Assembly (NCBI RefSeq): GCF_900188385.1 | Contig: NZ_FZOI01000011.1 | Coordinates: 62,001 to 126,000 of the forward strand | Origin: Azospirillum sp. RU38E | GTDB taxonomy: Bacteria; Pseudomonadota; Alphaproteobacteria; Azospirillales; Azospirillaceae | Direction of reading: 5' to 3' | Length of the DNA: 64,000 bases | Shown: in pieces, positions 20,077 through 29,828 of the stretch | Layout of the letters: the number at the start of each line of letters is the position of its first letter | Numbering within the stretch: the stretch's first letter is position 1 | Made by a program: the position numbers and the translations under genes | The notes under the pieces: generated by a model | Told to the model about the DNA's origin: nothing | Seen by the model: the letters and a program-made list of their open reading frames with translations, nothing else | Database searches by the model: none

Positions 20077-20385
20077 GGTCAGAAAGCCGAAATAATTTTA
20101 GAATTAACGAGTTGATAGGTGTTTTCCGAATACATGGCTTTTCGGACACTCATGTATTGTCATCGGTGCAATTTCGCCCTCTGATCGACGCTGTCCCGGA
20201 ACGGGGTCGTCGCGTCACATTCTGTGACGACAGTTCGCGCCGTCGTGTGGACAGTCCCGGCGGACAGCCGGTGACGAGAGCGAATACCCGGGTGTCTCCA
20301 GTTGAGTTCCGCCGCATTGCTTTGCCTTGAACGCCGTGCCTGCCGGCCGGCGCAGGCCTCACCGTTTCGACTGACAGGAAAAAAC
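20077..20385. other. Intergenic region between dps copy 2 and a small plus-strand gene
   Basis: No gene is supported. Bases 20085-20160 are low in GC. GGTGTTTTCCGAATAC at 20118-20133 is a weak plus-strand relative of the shared element and could serve the small gene at 20386. Confidence 0.4.
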
Positions 20386-20616
20386 ATGACTATCGAGAAT
20401 ACGGACCTTGAGCGCCGGGTGTTGGCGCATGAGCGGATCCTGCAAGTTCTGATCGCGCATATGACGGAGGAGGAACCGCAATTCCTCGAGCGTCTGCAGG
20501 CTAGGTTCGCCAAGAACCATGACCTGGGCGATGGCGGGCACGATTACGTGGATACCGAGCAGCATGCCAAGTATTTCATCGACAGGGTGATTGAACTCGG
20601 AATCGTCCGGAAATGA
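20386..20616 (+). CDS. Small helical protein of unknown function, 76 residues
   Basis: The ATG at 20386 follows ACAGGAA at eight bases. The product (LERRVLAHERILQVLIAHM near the N-terminus) is highly charged with a heptad-like pattern in residues 5-40, so an amphipathic helix or short coiled coil is likely. There is no signal peptide or membrane segment. It lies in the stress island next to dps copy 2, on the opposite strand. I recognise no named family. Confidence 0.65.
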   Translation: MTIENTDLERRVLAHERILQVLIAHMTEEEPQFLERLQARFAKNHDLGDGGHDYVDTEQHAKYFIDRVIELGIVRK

Positions 20617-20665
20617 GGCCTTCCGGCGATGGATCAACCCGCCTTGCGCCCGCAGCGGCCAGTCG

Positions 20666-21054
20666 CTACTGGCGGGGACCCAGGATAATGGCGGCAATTA
20701 TCAACAAGCCGATCGCGACCGGAATGACGACCGGAGGAACAAGCAGGCCTCGCAGGCTGCGTTGCCTGTCGGGACCCGGGTCGTCAGCCGGGGGGCGTAC
20801 ATTCGGCTGAACTGGTGGGCGTGGCGGTGGGTGGGACGCTTCATCCTGGATGGCCGCCCGCAGCCTGTCTGGATCGACATCCACCGCAAAGTCGTTCTCA
20901 CCCCGCGCCAAGCGGCGAAGGACAATCCTTCGACGGTCACTTCCTCCGTCTCCACCTCGTAGCGCCCCGCCGGCAGCGGTGCTTGCTCCCCGTTCGCAAC
21001 AAAAGGATACCGGAATTCGATGATCTCTGTCGTCGTTCGAGTCAACATCGGCAT
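20666..21054 (-). pseudogene. Small membrane-anchored protein gene, apparently frameshifted
   Basis: The first frame (from 21054) begins MPMLTRTTTEIIEFRYPFV and reads sensibly to EGLSFAAW, then turns into Arg/Cys/Ser-rich nonsense. The frame one base over gives the natural continuation RRLARGENDFAVDVDPDRL, a Pro-rich linker and a C-terminal transmembrane helix (VVIPVAIGLLIIAAIILG) ending at 20666. A small indel near 20900-20920 explains this. I know similar small alphaproteobacterial proteins with an N-terminal LTRTTT and a VDP.RL segment, but no function. A sequencing error is the main alternative to real decay. Confidence 0.6.
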
Positions 21055-21277
21055 GTCATCCCACAGAAAAGAAATATATCGTCAATGTGCGAAAAAATTA
21101 TTCTATGATGGAGGGGGGCATGTTTCCTAATTGATCTGAAATATCTTTTGTTAAAACCATGTGAGTGTATTTCGACGTTTACATATTATTTACCGGCATA
21201 ATTGAACTTGATTGTTGTGGGCGATGTGCCTGCTGTCGAAATGGCGCGCCTTATGCCGCGCCATCAGGAAGGATTTC

Positions 21278-21442
21278 ATGATGCTGATACCCATTTATAG
21301 TCGTCCCAAGAAGCCGATGATCGCCCCATCCAGGATGATCATTGTCGATTGTCCCGCAATCGACATCAGGCGCTTGCCGACGAAACCCGATGAAGAGCAG
21401 CGCCGCGTCGTGATCGCCGCCAAGTACGTGCGGCAGAAATAG
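21278..21442 (+). CDS. Small basic protein of unknown function, 54 residues
   Basis: An ATG at 21278 (or 21281) follows AGGAAGGA at good spacing. The product starts MMLIPIYSRPKKPM and ends DEEQRRVVIAAKYVRQK; it is basic and has no signal peptide. A low-GC region with TGAGTGTATTTCGACG at 21162-21177, a gapped relative of the shared element, lies upstream. I recognise no family. Confidence 0.45.
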   Translation: MMLIPIYSRPKKPMIAPSRMIIVDCPAIDIRRLPTKPDEEQRRVVIAAKYVRQK

Positions 21443-21705
21443 CGTGCTGGCCGGTTGGCAATCCGACTTTCCAACGCTGCCGATGCATGCGTCCCCGCGC
21501 AGAGGGCCCCGCAGGCCACTGCGTCCCCGTCGGTGGCACCTGCCGCATTGGCGCAGAGCCACCCGTGTCTTCGGCACTGCCGTCTGCCGGAATGACGTAA
21601 CGGCAGCAGGTCGATGGGTGCGATGTCAATGCAGTCGTCAGCAACTGATCTGTCGGCGGCAGCAGGTCAGCGTATCGCGTGGTTAATGCGTGTCACCGTC
21701 CTCAT

Positions 21706-22720
21706 GTGGGGGTGCCGACACGAAAGTGAATTTTATGTACCGCGCCATTATCAACCAAAGACAGCCGCGATTGATCTGACGTCGATGCCGCCGGCTTTTG
21801 TCCGTCGGATCTGGCATCCGACGGCCATGATGAAAACGGCCGGCAACTGGCGTGCGGGCGGCACCCGGTCCCAGAGGGTTTGAAGGATTGTCCTTCCTTT
21901 CCGGGCTTTGCGGATTTTCTGACTGGCGACGACGTGTTGGGACCAGCGGAAGCCGATCTCGTGGAAATAGAGGTCAGCATGCCGGGGGCTGATGTGATGG
22001 AAGACGCCAGCGATGGTCTGGCGGACCCGGTTGTTGAAGCCTTCGGCGGCATTGGCTTGGACGGTGCCTCGGGCATATTCCTTGCGGGCATGGCACACGG
22101 TGTCGTGATTGGCGAAACCGGTGCTTGCCGCCACGAAGGCCTTCCATTCATCGCTCATCAGATGGGCCTGCGGGGTCACGCTCGCCTCCAGCACCCGCTC
22201 GGTCTCGTTCAGGGACAGGTCGGCAACAACACAGGCCCTGGCTTCACCGGCCGGCGTTCCCGGTTCCGACCCGGCGGGACGCTGGACAACGACCATGGCC
22301 GGGGTCTTGGTCGTGCGCGGCTGTCCTTTGCGGCCGCGACCGGAACGGGGCTTGTCGGGATCGGACCGGGGAGCACCGCCAAAATACATCTCATCGATTT
22401 CGATAGCACCACCCAGCCTGTGGTTGCGGGCCACCAGCAGGCGCAGCACATGTCCCATCCGCCGTGCCGTCGGCTGGCTCACCCCGATGATGTCGGCCAG
22501 CCGGATCGAGGAGACACCCTTGTCGGATTGCAGGATGAACCACAGGGCCAGCAGCCAGGTACGTAGCGGCAGCTTGGTCGCATGCAGCGGGGTCCGTGTC
22601 GTCACCGTGAATTGCTGCCGGCAATCCTGGTCGGAGCATTGGTAAAGCCTGGGCCGGGCCTGGCGACCCGTGTCCCGGCCAGCCAGGCTGATCGACCGAT
22701 GGCAGCCGCACGCGGGGCTC
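21706..22720 (-). mobile_element. IS1595-like insertion sequence, one end lost
   Basis: The element holds a minus-strand IS1595-type transposase. The downstream end is probably near 21706, where GGGGGTGCCGACACGAAAG looks like a terminal inverted repeat. No matching repeat was found at the other end. There the transposase frame loses its first residues close to the start of a truncated membrane-protein gene, so the junction is placed near 22715-22720. Confidence 0.55.
21751..22720 (-). pseudogene. IS1595-family transposase, 5'-truncated
   Basis: Recognisable parts in order: a zinc-ribbon end (PACGC, then RLYQCSDQDC), the linker FTVTTRTPLHATKLPLRTW, and a DDE core with EIDEMYFGG, LMSDEWKAF and AEGFNNRVRQTIAGVFHHIS. 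The first Cys of the ribbon is replaced by Ser at the junction, and the roughly 25-30 residues that normally precede it are missing. No proper start codon is near. The frame stays open upstream only by running antisense through the neighbouring gene. Transposition is probably lost. Confidence 0.75.
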
Positions 22721-23453
22721 GGATCGGTCCTCTGATCACCAATTCCCTGGACCGCATCACCGCCGCCGAGAAGACCCTGTCGGAGATCGACAGCAAACTG
22801 GCTTTGCTGAACCGGTTGACGGTGACGCCGGACGCAACCGACCCCGCCGCCGATCAATTGCTTCAGCAGCAGCAGGAATTGACCCGGCAGCGGCAGGCGC
22901 AGGTCGATGCCGTCATGGCCGCGAACACGGTCCTGGATTTCATCTTCCGACAGGGGGTGGCGGACTGCATGGCCACCGACGGATCGGCGGCGACGCCCGT
23001 CAGTTGTGAGCTCAACCGCAGCCTCGCCGTCATCCGGCACGAAGCCTCCATCGTCATGGACAGCGTGGCCCTGTCGCTGCTGCCGCTGCTCTATGGCTGG
23101 CTGGGCGCCAACGTCTATATTCTACGCCGGCTGATCGGCGGCCTGGACAACTGGAACATCAATGCACTGCTGGCAACCAAGCTGAGCCTGCGCCGTTTCC
23201 TGGGCGCCTTGTTGGGTATCGCTGTCGGGATTGTCTACAAACCGGGCGGAACCCAGCTCTCTGAAGCCGGCTTCAGCATGGCCCTCTTCGCTTTCCTGGC
23301 CGGCTACAGCGTTGAGTTCATCTTCACCATCCTCGACACCCTGATCGCCCGCGGCAACGCCGCCTTCCCCTCGCCGTACAAAAGGCGAAGGACATCGGCA
23401 CAGCCGCGGAGGGTGCCAACGGTACCGCTGTCGAGCAAGGAAACCCCGCCTGA
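22720..23453 (+). pseudogene. Truncated and frameshifted membrane-protein gene
   Basis: Downstream of the insertion element the plus strand encodes a protein without its own start: a coiled-coil-like part (LQQQQELTRQRQAQVDAVM), then hydrophobic segments (ALSLLPLLYGWLGANVYIL, LGALLGIAVGIVYKPGG, FSMALFAFLAGYSVEFIF) around GGLDNWNINALLATKLSLRR. Near 23365-23370, in a run of C, the frame appears to shift: the next frame gives LAVQKAKDIGTAAEGANG and stops at 23453, while the original frame runs on as low-quality sequence to 23553. Both damage points suggest a dead gene. Function unknown. Confidence 0.6.
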
Positions 23454-23586
23454 GTTTTGGAACCTGTCGACCAACGTCCGCTTACAGACGCCGCCGCAGA
23501 CCTTCGGAACGACCACAATGGGGCGCAAAGCGGTCGAAACATGTGTCGCTTGATTGCCTCCCCACATCCCCCCGCACCAAACAAAG

Positions 23587-23619
23587 AACCCCCGCCGGAG
23601 CGCTCTCCGGCGGGGGTTT
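23587..23619 (-). terminator. Strong hairpin terminator after the spore-coat-U gene
   Basis: A perfect 12-base stem (CCCCCGCCGGAG / CTCCGGCGGGGG) with a four-base loop lies between AA and TTT. It is about 47 bases past the stop of the minus-strand gene at 23666. Confidence 0.75.
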
Positions 23620-23665
23620 CTCATTCCCGGGCCCCGATGGCTGAACGGCCCGGGGATGGCGCGCC

Positions 23666-24130
23666 TTACTTGGCGGCGATGGTGACGGTGATGGTGTCGG
23701 AATAGTCGCCGGCAATGTACTGATCAGAGGCCGGGACGGTGACCTTCAGGTCGGACTTCTTGTTGAACTGCGCTGCGGCGCGGTCGACCACCATCTGGGA
23801 GGTCAGGCCACCGCCCTGGTTGTCGTAATTGACCTGATAGGCAACCTCGTTATTGCCGGACTTCAGCTTGCCGGCATTGGTCGAGGCCAGCGTGATCTTG
23901 TAGCCATTGCCGGAATTGCAGGTCTCGGTGACGCTGCCGACGGTCTTGGCGTTCTCACCGGCCTTCAGCGACAGGGACTGCGACAGGTCGGTGACGGCGA
24001 TGGTGCAGGACAGGGCGACATTGCCGCGCAGCTGGATGGTGCCGTTGGCATTCTGCGCCTGGGCCGGGGCGGCGAAGGCAGCGGCGGTGGCAACGGTCAG
24101 GGCGCAAGCGCGGGCGAAGGTCTTCAGCAT
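23666..24130 (-). CDS. Spore coat U domain secreted protein (pilin-like)
   Basis: The 154-residue protein has a signal peptide ending APAQAQ and a mature spore-coat-U/CsuAB-type beta-sandwich: GNVALSCTIAVTDLSQSL, a second Cys in VTETCNSGNGYKITL and a final SDTITVTIAAK strand. Such proteins are usually subunits of chaperone-usher fibres, but no chaperone or usher gene is nearby. The ATG at 24130 follows GGAGC. It has its own terminator and looks monocistronic. Confidence 0.8.
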   Translation of the reverse strand: MLKTFARACALTVATAAAFAAPAQAQNANGTIQLRGNVALSCTIAVTDLSQSLSLKAGENAKTVGSVTETCNSGNGYKITLASTNAGKLKSGNNEVAYQVNYDNQGGGLTSQMVVDRAAAQFNKKSDLKVTVPASDQYIAGDYSDTITVTIAAK

Positions 24131-24142
24131 GGTCAGCTCCAT

Positions 24143-24479
24143 CGGTTCGGTTTGTTTGAGGCGTTGTCGCCTTCATGCCAAACAAGGATTGCAGCTGCTG
24201 TGCCAACGGTCGAACCATCCATCAACTATTTGAAAAAACACAATATACATGTATTTCCCGGATAGTTCTATCCATTGCACTTTGCAATTCATTGAATAAT
24301 GCAATTGCATAAATATATTATTTGCATATTGCAATCATGCTGCCACGTCCCGGCACTCCGTGGCATTTTCAGGCCCTGTCCTGCTTCTTCGCGCGCGGCC
24401 GGCAACAAATCCGCCGCTGCCTTGTTCTCCCCCTGCCTGCCCGGTCTCCCGGGTGGGGGTGTGACGACGGAAGCCAGGG
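24143..24479. other. Intergenic region, low GC, between a coat-U gene and egtB
   Basis: No gene is supported. Bases 24220-24335 are strongly AT-rich, which suits the promoter of the minus-strand coat-U gene or of egtB. ATGTATTTCCCGGATAG at 24249-24265 resembles the shared element of the stress island but is too far (about 215 bases) from egtB to be assigned. Confidence 0.45.
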
Positions 24480-25733
24480 ATGCCGGACAGCCAGATCAAA
24501 CCCAGCCTGCCACCGCCTGATCTGGCGGCATTGCTGCGCCATGTGCGGGCGCGCACCCTGGCGCTGGTGGCACCGCTGAGTGCGGAGGATATGGCGGTGC
24601 AATCCATGCCGGATGCCAGCCCGGTGAAATGGCATCTGGCGCACACCACCTGGTTTTTTGAACGGTTCATCCTGATCCCGCATGGCGGTGCCGCCCCGTT
24701 CCATCCCGGCTGGGACTATCTGTTCAATTCCTATTACGAGGCGTTGGGGCCGCGCCATCCCCGCCCGGCCCGGGGCCTGCTGACCCGGCCGGCACTGGCG
24801 GCGGTGCTGGAATGGCGCGCCCATGTTGATCAGGCGCTGGAAAGGCTGTTGCAGGCCGAACCCGCGCCGGAGCTGGCCAGCCTGATCCTGTTGGGCCTGA
24901 ACCATGAACAGCAGCATCAGGAACTGATCCTGACCGATGTGAAACATCTGCTGTCACAGAACCCGCTGCGCCAGCCCGCCGCACCGCGCCCGCGTGGTGC
25001 GACGCCGGCTTTGGACTGGATCAGCCATCCGGGCGGGCTGATGGAAATCGGCCATCGCGGCCCCGGCTTTGCCTTTGATGTGGAGGGGCCGCGCCATCAT
25101 GTCTGGCTGGCGCCGTTTCAGCTGGCCGACCGCCCCGTCTGCAATGGCGAATGGCTGCGCTTCATGGCCGATGGCGGCTATGCCAGCCCCCTTCACTGGC
25201 TTTCCGATGGCTGGGCGACGGTGCAGCGGGAAGGGTGGGAGGCCCCACTTTACTGGTATCACGGCGAGGATGGCCGCTGGTGGCACTTCACCCTGGATGG
25301 CTGCCGCCCGGTCGATCCGGCCGAACCGGTCTGCCATATCAGCCATTATGAGGCCGATGCCTATGCAAGCTGGGCCGGCCTGCGCCTGCCCACGGAAATG
25401 GAGTGGGAAGCCGCCATGACAGCCCATTTCAACCCCGGCACGGCAGCGGGGGAAGCGGCGATTGCCCGCCATCCGGCGGTGCTGGCGGGCCGGGAAACCG
25501 GCCGTACCGTCTGGGAATGGACGGCCAGCGCCTATCTGCCCTATCCCGGCTATCGCCCCGCCGCCGGGGCCATTGGTGAATATAACGGCAAGTTCATGAG
25601 CGGGCAGATGGTGCTGCGCGGTGCCTCCATCGCCACACCGCCCGGCCATTCCCGCGCCAGCTATCGCAATTTCTTCCCCGCCGCCGCCCGCTGGCAATTC
25701 AGCGGCCTGCGGCTGGCCCGCTCCGCATGTTGA
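24480..25733 (+). CDS. egtB: Ergothioneine biosynthesis protein EgtB
   Basis: EgtB is an iron-dependent sulfoxide synthase that joins trimethylhistidine (hercynine) to a thiol and oxygen in ergothioneine synthesis. The 417-residue protein has an N-terminal DinB-like domain with metal ligands in WHLAHTTWFFE (near residue 50) and NHEQQHQEL (near 141), and a C-terminal formylglycine-generating-enzyme-like domain (RLPTEMEWEAAM, VWEWTASAY). The thiol used cannot be told. It forms an operon with the methyltransferase gene directly downstream. Confidence 0.93.
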   Translation: MPDSQIKPSLPPPDLAALLRHVRARTLALVAPLSAEDMAVQSMPDASPVKWHLAHTTWFFERFILIPHGGAAPFHPGWDYLFNSYYEALGPRHPRPARGLLTRPALAAVLEWRAHVDQALERLLQAEPAPELASLILLGLNHEQQHQELILTDVKHLLSQNPLRQPAAPRPRGATPALDWISHPGGLMEIGHRGPGFAFDVEGPRHHVWLAPFQLADRPVCNGEWLRFMADGGYASPLHWLSDGWATVQREGWEAPLYWYHGEDGRWWHFTLDGCRPVDPAEPVCHISHYEADAYASWAGLRLPTEMEWEAAMTAHFNPGTAAGEAAIARHPAVLAGRETGRTVWEWTASAYLPYPGYRPAAGAIGEYNGKFMSGQMVLRGASIATPPGHSRASYRNFFPAAARWQFSGLRLARSAC

Positions 25734-25765
25734 GACCCCAACCCCTGTCAGGGAGATGTGATCTG

Positions 25766-26767
25766 ATGGCCATGCCCGACAAGATGCCCGCCCGCCAGGG
25801 CGGCACCCGCTTCATGGATCTGGCACCCAGCCAAGGTGACTTTGCCGCCGCTGTCCTGGATGGGCTGTCGCGGCCGCAGAAATCACTGCCCTGCGCCTTT
25901 TTCTATGATGAGCTGGGGTCGGCCCTGTTCGACCGTATCTGCGAACAGCCGGAATATTATCCGACCCGCACCGAACAGGCGATCCTGGACCGGGTGGCCG
26001 CCCCCATTGCCGCCCTGCTGGGGCCGGGCGTGCAGCTGGTGGAGTTGGGCAGCGGCTCCTCGCGCAAGGTGCGGACCTTGTTGGAACGGCTGGTCAACCC
26101 GCTCTCCTATGTCGGCATCGATATTTCGCGCGATCATCTGCGCCGGTCCTGCGACCGGCTGGCGGCGGATTATCCCTGGCTGGAGGTGATGGCGCTCTGT
26201 GCCGATTACCTGCAGGATGTGCCGGTGCCCCCACCCCAGGCGGGGATGCCGCGCCGCCGCGTCGGCTTCTTTCCCGGCTCCACCCTGGGGAATTTCACCC
26301 CGGCAGAGGCGGAAATGTTCCTGGCCCGCTGGCGCGACACGCTGCGCCATGGTGGGGTGGAAGGCGGCGGGATGCTGATCGGCATTGATCTGCGCAAAGA
26401 TCCGGCCCTGCTGGAAGCGGCCTATGATGACGCCGCCGGGGTCACGGCGGCGTTCAATCTCAACCTGCTGGGCCGCATCAACCGGGAACTGGATGGCACC
26501 TTCACCCCCGCCAGCTTCCGCCATATGGCGCTGTGGGATGCGGAACGCAGCTGTGTTTCCATGTATCTCGTCTCCCGCCGGGACCAGATTGTCCGCGCTG
26601 CCGGGCAGCGCTTCGCCATTCTGGAGGGGGAGGCGATCCATACCGAGGATTCCAATAAATATAGCATTGAAGGCTTCCAGGCCCTGGCCCGCCGGGCCGG
26701 CTATCGCCCCGCCGCCGTCTGGACCGACCCAAACGCCCTGTTCAGCCTGCATTGGCTGGAGGCGTGA
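25766..26767 (+). CDS. egtD: L-histidine N-alpha-methyltransferase EgtD
   Basis: EgtD trimethylates histidine with S-adenosylmethionine to make hercynine, the EgtB substrate. The 333-residue product has the family's start (LSRPQKSLPCAFFYDELGSALFD, split around the substrate pocket) and the methyltransferase motif VELGSGSSRKVRTLL, then FFPGSTLGNFTP. The ATG at 25766 follows GGGAG at wide spacing; an ATG at 25727 would overlap the egtB stop and is also possible. Confidence 0.93.
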   Translation: MAMPDKMPARQGGTRFMDLAPSQGDFAAAVLDGLSRPQKSLPCAFFYDELGSALFDRICEQPEYYPTRTEQAILDRVAAPIAALLGPGVQLVELGSGSSRKVRTLLERLVNPLSYVGIDISRDHLRRSCDRLAADYPWLEVMALCADYLQDVPVPPPQAGMPRRRVGFFPGSTLGNFTPAEAEMFLARWRDTLRHGGVEGGGMLIGIDLRKDPALLEAAYDDAAGVTAAFNLNLLGRINRELDGTFTPASFRHMALWDAERSCVSMYLVSRRDQIVRAAGQRFAILEGEAIHTEDSNKYSIEGFQALARRAGYRPAAVWTDPNALFSLHWLEA

Positions 26768-26812
26768 AACAGGCGATGATAAAAGCTGACGGCGATATCA
26801 GCGGGGCCAACC

Positions 26813-28000
26813 ATGTTCGTCAGCTTTTTCTACGATCTGCGCCGGGCCGGCGTGCCGGTCAGCCTGAATGAATATCTGGCCCTGATGCAGGCGATGCAGG
26901 CCGGCATCGCCGGCTATGCGGTGGATGATTTCTATTACCTGTCCCGCGCCGTACTGGTGAAGGATGAGCGCAACCTGGACAAGTTCGACCGGGTATTCGG
27001 CGCGACCTTCCAGGGGCTGGAGGCGGGTGCCGTGGCGGGGGAGGAGATTACCGCCGAAATCCCGGAGGAATGGCTGCGCAAGCTGGCCGAGAAATATCTG
27101 ACCGACGAGGAAAAGGCACAGATCCAGGCGCTGGGCGGCTGGGACAAGCTGATGGAGACCTTGGCCCAGCGGCTGGCCGAACAAAAGGGCCGCCACCAGG
27201 GTGGCAATAAATGGGTGGGCACGGCGGGCACCAGCCCCTTTGGCGCCTATGGCTATAATCCGGAAGGCGTGCGCATCGGGCAGGAGGGCAGCCGCCACCG
27301 CCGTGCCGTCAAGGTCTGGGACAAGCGGGAATTCCGCAATCTGGATGATCAGGTTGAAATCGGCACCCGCAACATCAAGGTGGCGCTGCGCCGCCTGCGC
27401 AAATTCGCCCGCACCGGGGCGGCGGAGATGCTGGACCTGCCGGATACCATCCGCTCAACCGCGCGCAATGCCGGATATTTGGACCTGAAGCTGGTGCCGG
27501 AACGGCATAATGCGGTGAAGGTGCTGCTGTTCCTGGATATTGGCGGATCAATGGATGACCATATCCGCCTCTGCGAGGAGCTGTTCAGCGCCGCGCGCGG
27601 CGAATTTAAGCATCTGGAATATTTTTACTTTCACAATTGTGTCTATGAAGGCGTGTGGAAGGATAATCGCCGCCGCCATGCGGAGCGCCTGTCTACCCTG
27701 GACGTGATCCATACCTATGGTGCCGACTATAAGCTGGTCTTCGTCGGCGACGCCGCAATGAGCCCCTATGAAATTGTGCAGCCCGGCGGCAGTGTGGAAC
27801 ATTTCAATGCGGAGCCGGGGGCCGTCTGGCTCGAGCGGCTGCTGCACCAGTACCGCCATGCCATCTGGCTGAACCCGATGCAGGAACGCTATTGGACCTA
27901 TACCCAGTCTATCGCCATGATTCAGAAGATCATGGAGGGGCGGATGTATCCGCTGACGCTGGAAGGGTTGGATGCCGGGATGCGGGAACTGATGCGGTAG
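26813..28000 (+). CDS. CoxE-like von Willebrand factor A domain protein
   Basis: The 395-residue protein belongs to the VWA-containing CoxE-like group. The metal-site motif is DIGGSMDDH near residue 244, where many VWA proteins have Asp-x-Ser-x-Ser. It starts FYDLRRAGVPVSLNEYL and has GYNPEGVRIGQ in the middle. Family members usually act with an MoxR-type ATPase in metal-centre or complex maturation; no such ATPase gene is adjacent here. No signal peptide. It starts 45 bases after egtD on the same strand. Confidence 0.85.
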   Translation: MFVSFFYDLRRAGVPVSLNEYLALMQAMQAGIAGYAVDDFYYLSRAVLVKDERNLDKFDRVFGATFQGLEAGAVAGEEITAEIPEEWLRKLAEKYLTDEEKAQIQALGGWDKLMETLAQRLAEQKGRHQGGNKWVGTAGTSPFGAYGYNPEGVRIGQEGSRHRRAVKVWDKREFRNLDDQVEIGTRNIKVALRRLRKFARTGAAEMLDLPDTIRSTARNAGYLDLKLVPERHNAVKVLLFLDIGGSMDDHIRLCEELFSAARGEFKHLEYFYFHNCVYEGVWKDNRRRHAERLSTLDVIHTYGADYKLVFVGDAAMSPYEIVQPGGSVEHFNAEPGAVWLERLLHQYRHAIWLNPMQERYWTYTQSIAMIQKIMEGRMYPLTLEGLDAGMRELMR

Positions 28001-28027
28001 CCCCGCGCGCGCACCCCGGCAGGTTTT

Positions 28028-29404
28028 TCACGCGGCCGTGCGGCCGGCCCCTTGATCATTGGTGCTGGCCCGCACCACCCGCACCAGCACCTGGCGCAGT
28101 TCCTCAATTCCCGTGGCCACGGTGCTGGAACCGTTGCGCACGTGGGAGGCCTGTTCGCCCGTGCGCAGCGCTTCGGCTGAAACATTGGCGATCCGGTCGG
28201 CCACCGCGCGCACTGCGCCGGAGGTGGCGGCGACATTGCGCCCGATCTCCTGCGTGGCGGCGGATTGTTCCTCAATGGCGGCGGCGATGGCGCTGGACAC
28301 GCTGTCAATTTCCCGCACCGTATCGGCCATTTCAGTCACGGCAAACACGGCCTCCGTCATCACCGACTGGATCACGCCGATATGGCTGTTGATCTCCTCC
28401 GTTGATCGGCTGGTCTGGTTGGCCAGATTTTTCACCTCGCTGGCCACCACGGCAAAGCCCTTGCCGGCTTCCCCGGCGCGGGCGGCTTCGATCGTGGCAT
28501 TCAGCGCCAGCAGATTGGTCTGGCCGGCGATGCTGGCGATGATCTGGGCCATCTCCCCGATCTTTTCCACCGCGCGGGACAGGCTGTCGATGGTGGCACC
28601 CGTGCGGTCGCCCTTTTCCACCGCCTGCCGGGTCAACCGGCCCGACTGCGTCACCTGACTGTTGATTTCCTGGATGGAGCTGACCAACTGTTCGGTGGCC
28701 GCCGCCACGGTTTCGGCGTTGCCCAGCGCTTCCTGGGCGGCGTCGGCCACGGTGCGGGCATCCTGGCCGACACGGGCGGCGGATTGCGCCATTTCCTGCG
28801 CTTCCCGCGCCATGCCGCCGGTCTTGGCCGCCACGTCCTGCACGGCCCGCCCGGCTTCACGCTCCACCGTATCGGCCATCTGGGTCAGGGCGCGGCTGCG
28901 GCTGGTGCGCTCCGCCTCCGCATAGGTTTCCAGCAGCAACTCCAGGTCCAGCCAGGCCAGCTTGTTCAAGGCGTTGCGCAGGGCATCGCGCCGTGCCGCT
29001 GCGGCACCGCCCAGCAGGGCGGACAGGCCGCTGGCCCGATCCTCCAGCCCCAGTTCCTCAATCACGCCCCGCACCACGATGCTGTGGCAGATGGCGACAG
29101 CATAGCCCGGCACGCCGTTATCATAAAAAGCCTGGGCCAGCCGCTGGGCGGATTCCTGAAAGCCGCTGCCAATATCGCCGCAAACCGCCCGCATCCAATG
29201 TTCCGTGCGGCAGCGATGAACCTCCGGCCTAGCCAGGGCGGACTGGATTTCCGGCCAAGCGGCAAAACGGTCATGCCATTGCTGCAACAGGCCGGGCAGC
29301 CTGTTGCGCGCGAATTCCTTTAATTCGCCCACAATTTTCAAGTCACTATCGGTGATCTGGAAGACGGAAAGGCGGCGTGATTGTGTATCGCTATGCATCC
29401 GCAT
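28028..29404 (-). CDS. Soluble globin-type methyl-accepting chemotaxis protein
   Basis: The 458-residue protein has an N-terminal globin-coupled-sensor-like domain (about residues 10-160; [35 protein letters not shown]) followed directly by a chemoreceptor signalling domain with the hairpin tip near residue 310 ([33 protein letters not shown]). There is no transmembrane helix, so it senses inside the cell. Whether haem is bound is not certain from sequence. The ATG at 29404 follows GGAGAGG at long spacing. It is convergent with the CoxE-like gene. Confidence 0.88.
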   Translation of the reverse strand: MRMHSDTQSRRLSVFQITDSDLKIVGELKEFARNRLPGLLQQWHDRFAAWPEIQSALARPEVHRCRTEHWMRAVCGDIGSGFQESAQRLAQAFYDNGVPGYAVAICHSIVVRGVIEELGLEDRASGLSALLGGAAAARRDALRNALNKLAWLDLELLLETYAEAERTSRSRALTQMADTVEREAGRAVQDVAAKTGGMAREAQEMAQSAARVGQDARTVADAAQEALGNAETVAAATEQLVSSIQEINSQVTQSGRLTRQAVEKGDRTGATIDSLSRAVEKIGEMAQIIASIAGQTNLLALNATIEAARAGEAGKGFAVVASEVKNLANQTSRSTEEINSHIGVIQSVMTEAVFAVTEMADTVREIDSVSSAIAAAIEEQSAATQEIGRNVAATSGAVRAVADRIANVSAEALRTGEQASHVRNGSSTVATGIEELRQVLVRVVRASTNDQGAGRTAA

Positions 29405-29828
29405 CTTTAACTTGCCTCTCCTATTAGCAGTGGCTAACCTGATTTCTGCATTATTTCCAGCAGGGATTTGGTGTGGAAATAGCATATGCTGAATTCATAA
29501 TTATGCAGGCCCGGATATTTAGCAATCCGACTTCCGTGCGACTTTATCTGCGGATGGTCTTGTTCGGCGGCTGTGTAGCGGCTTGACTATCCCGATAGGG
29601 GTAGTCCATGCGGATAGGTTTTTGCCCCCGGCCGGGGCTGGAGTCCGTTCCTTATCCGGCTGGCGGTCGGGGTGGAAGAAAAGTGCTTTCTGCGATGCGC
29701 CTGCTGCCCATCCGGCAAAGCCGCCCCTACCTTCGATAGATTGCGCCTTGGCCCTGTCCGGATTAGCTTGCCGCCCGTCCGGTAAACCCCGCTGAAGGGG
29801 ACGGATGAACAGAAGGACATTGATCATT
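29405..29828. other. Intergenic promoter region between the chemoreceptor and icd genes
   Basis: No gene is supported. Frames here are mostly out-of-frame GC-rich sequence. The region must hold the divergent promoters of the chemoreceptor gene and icd. Confidence 0.5.
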
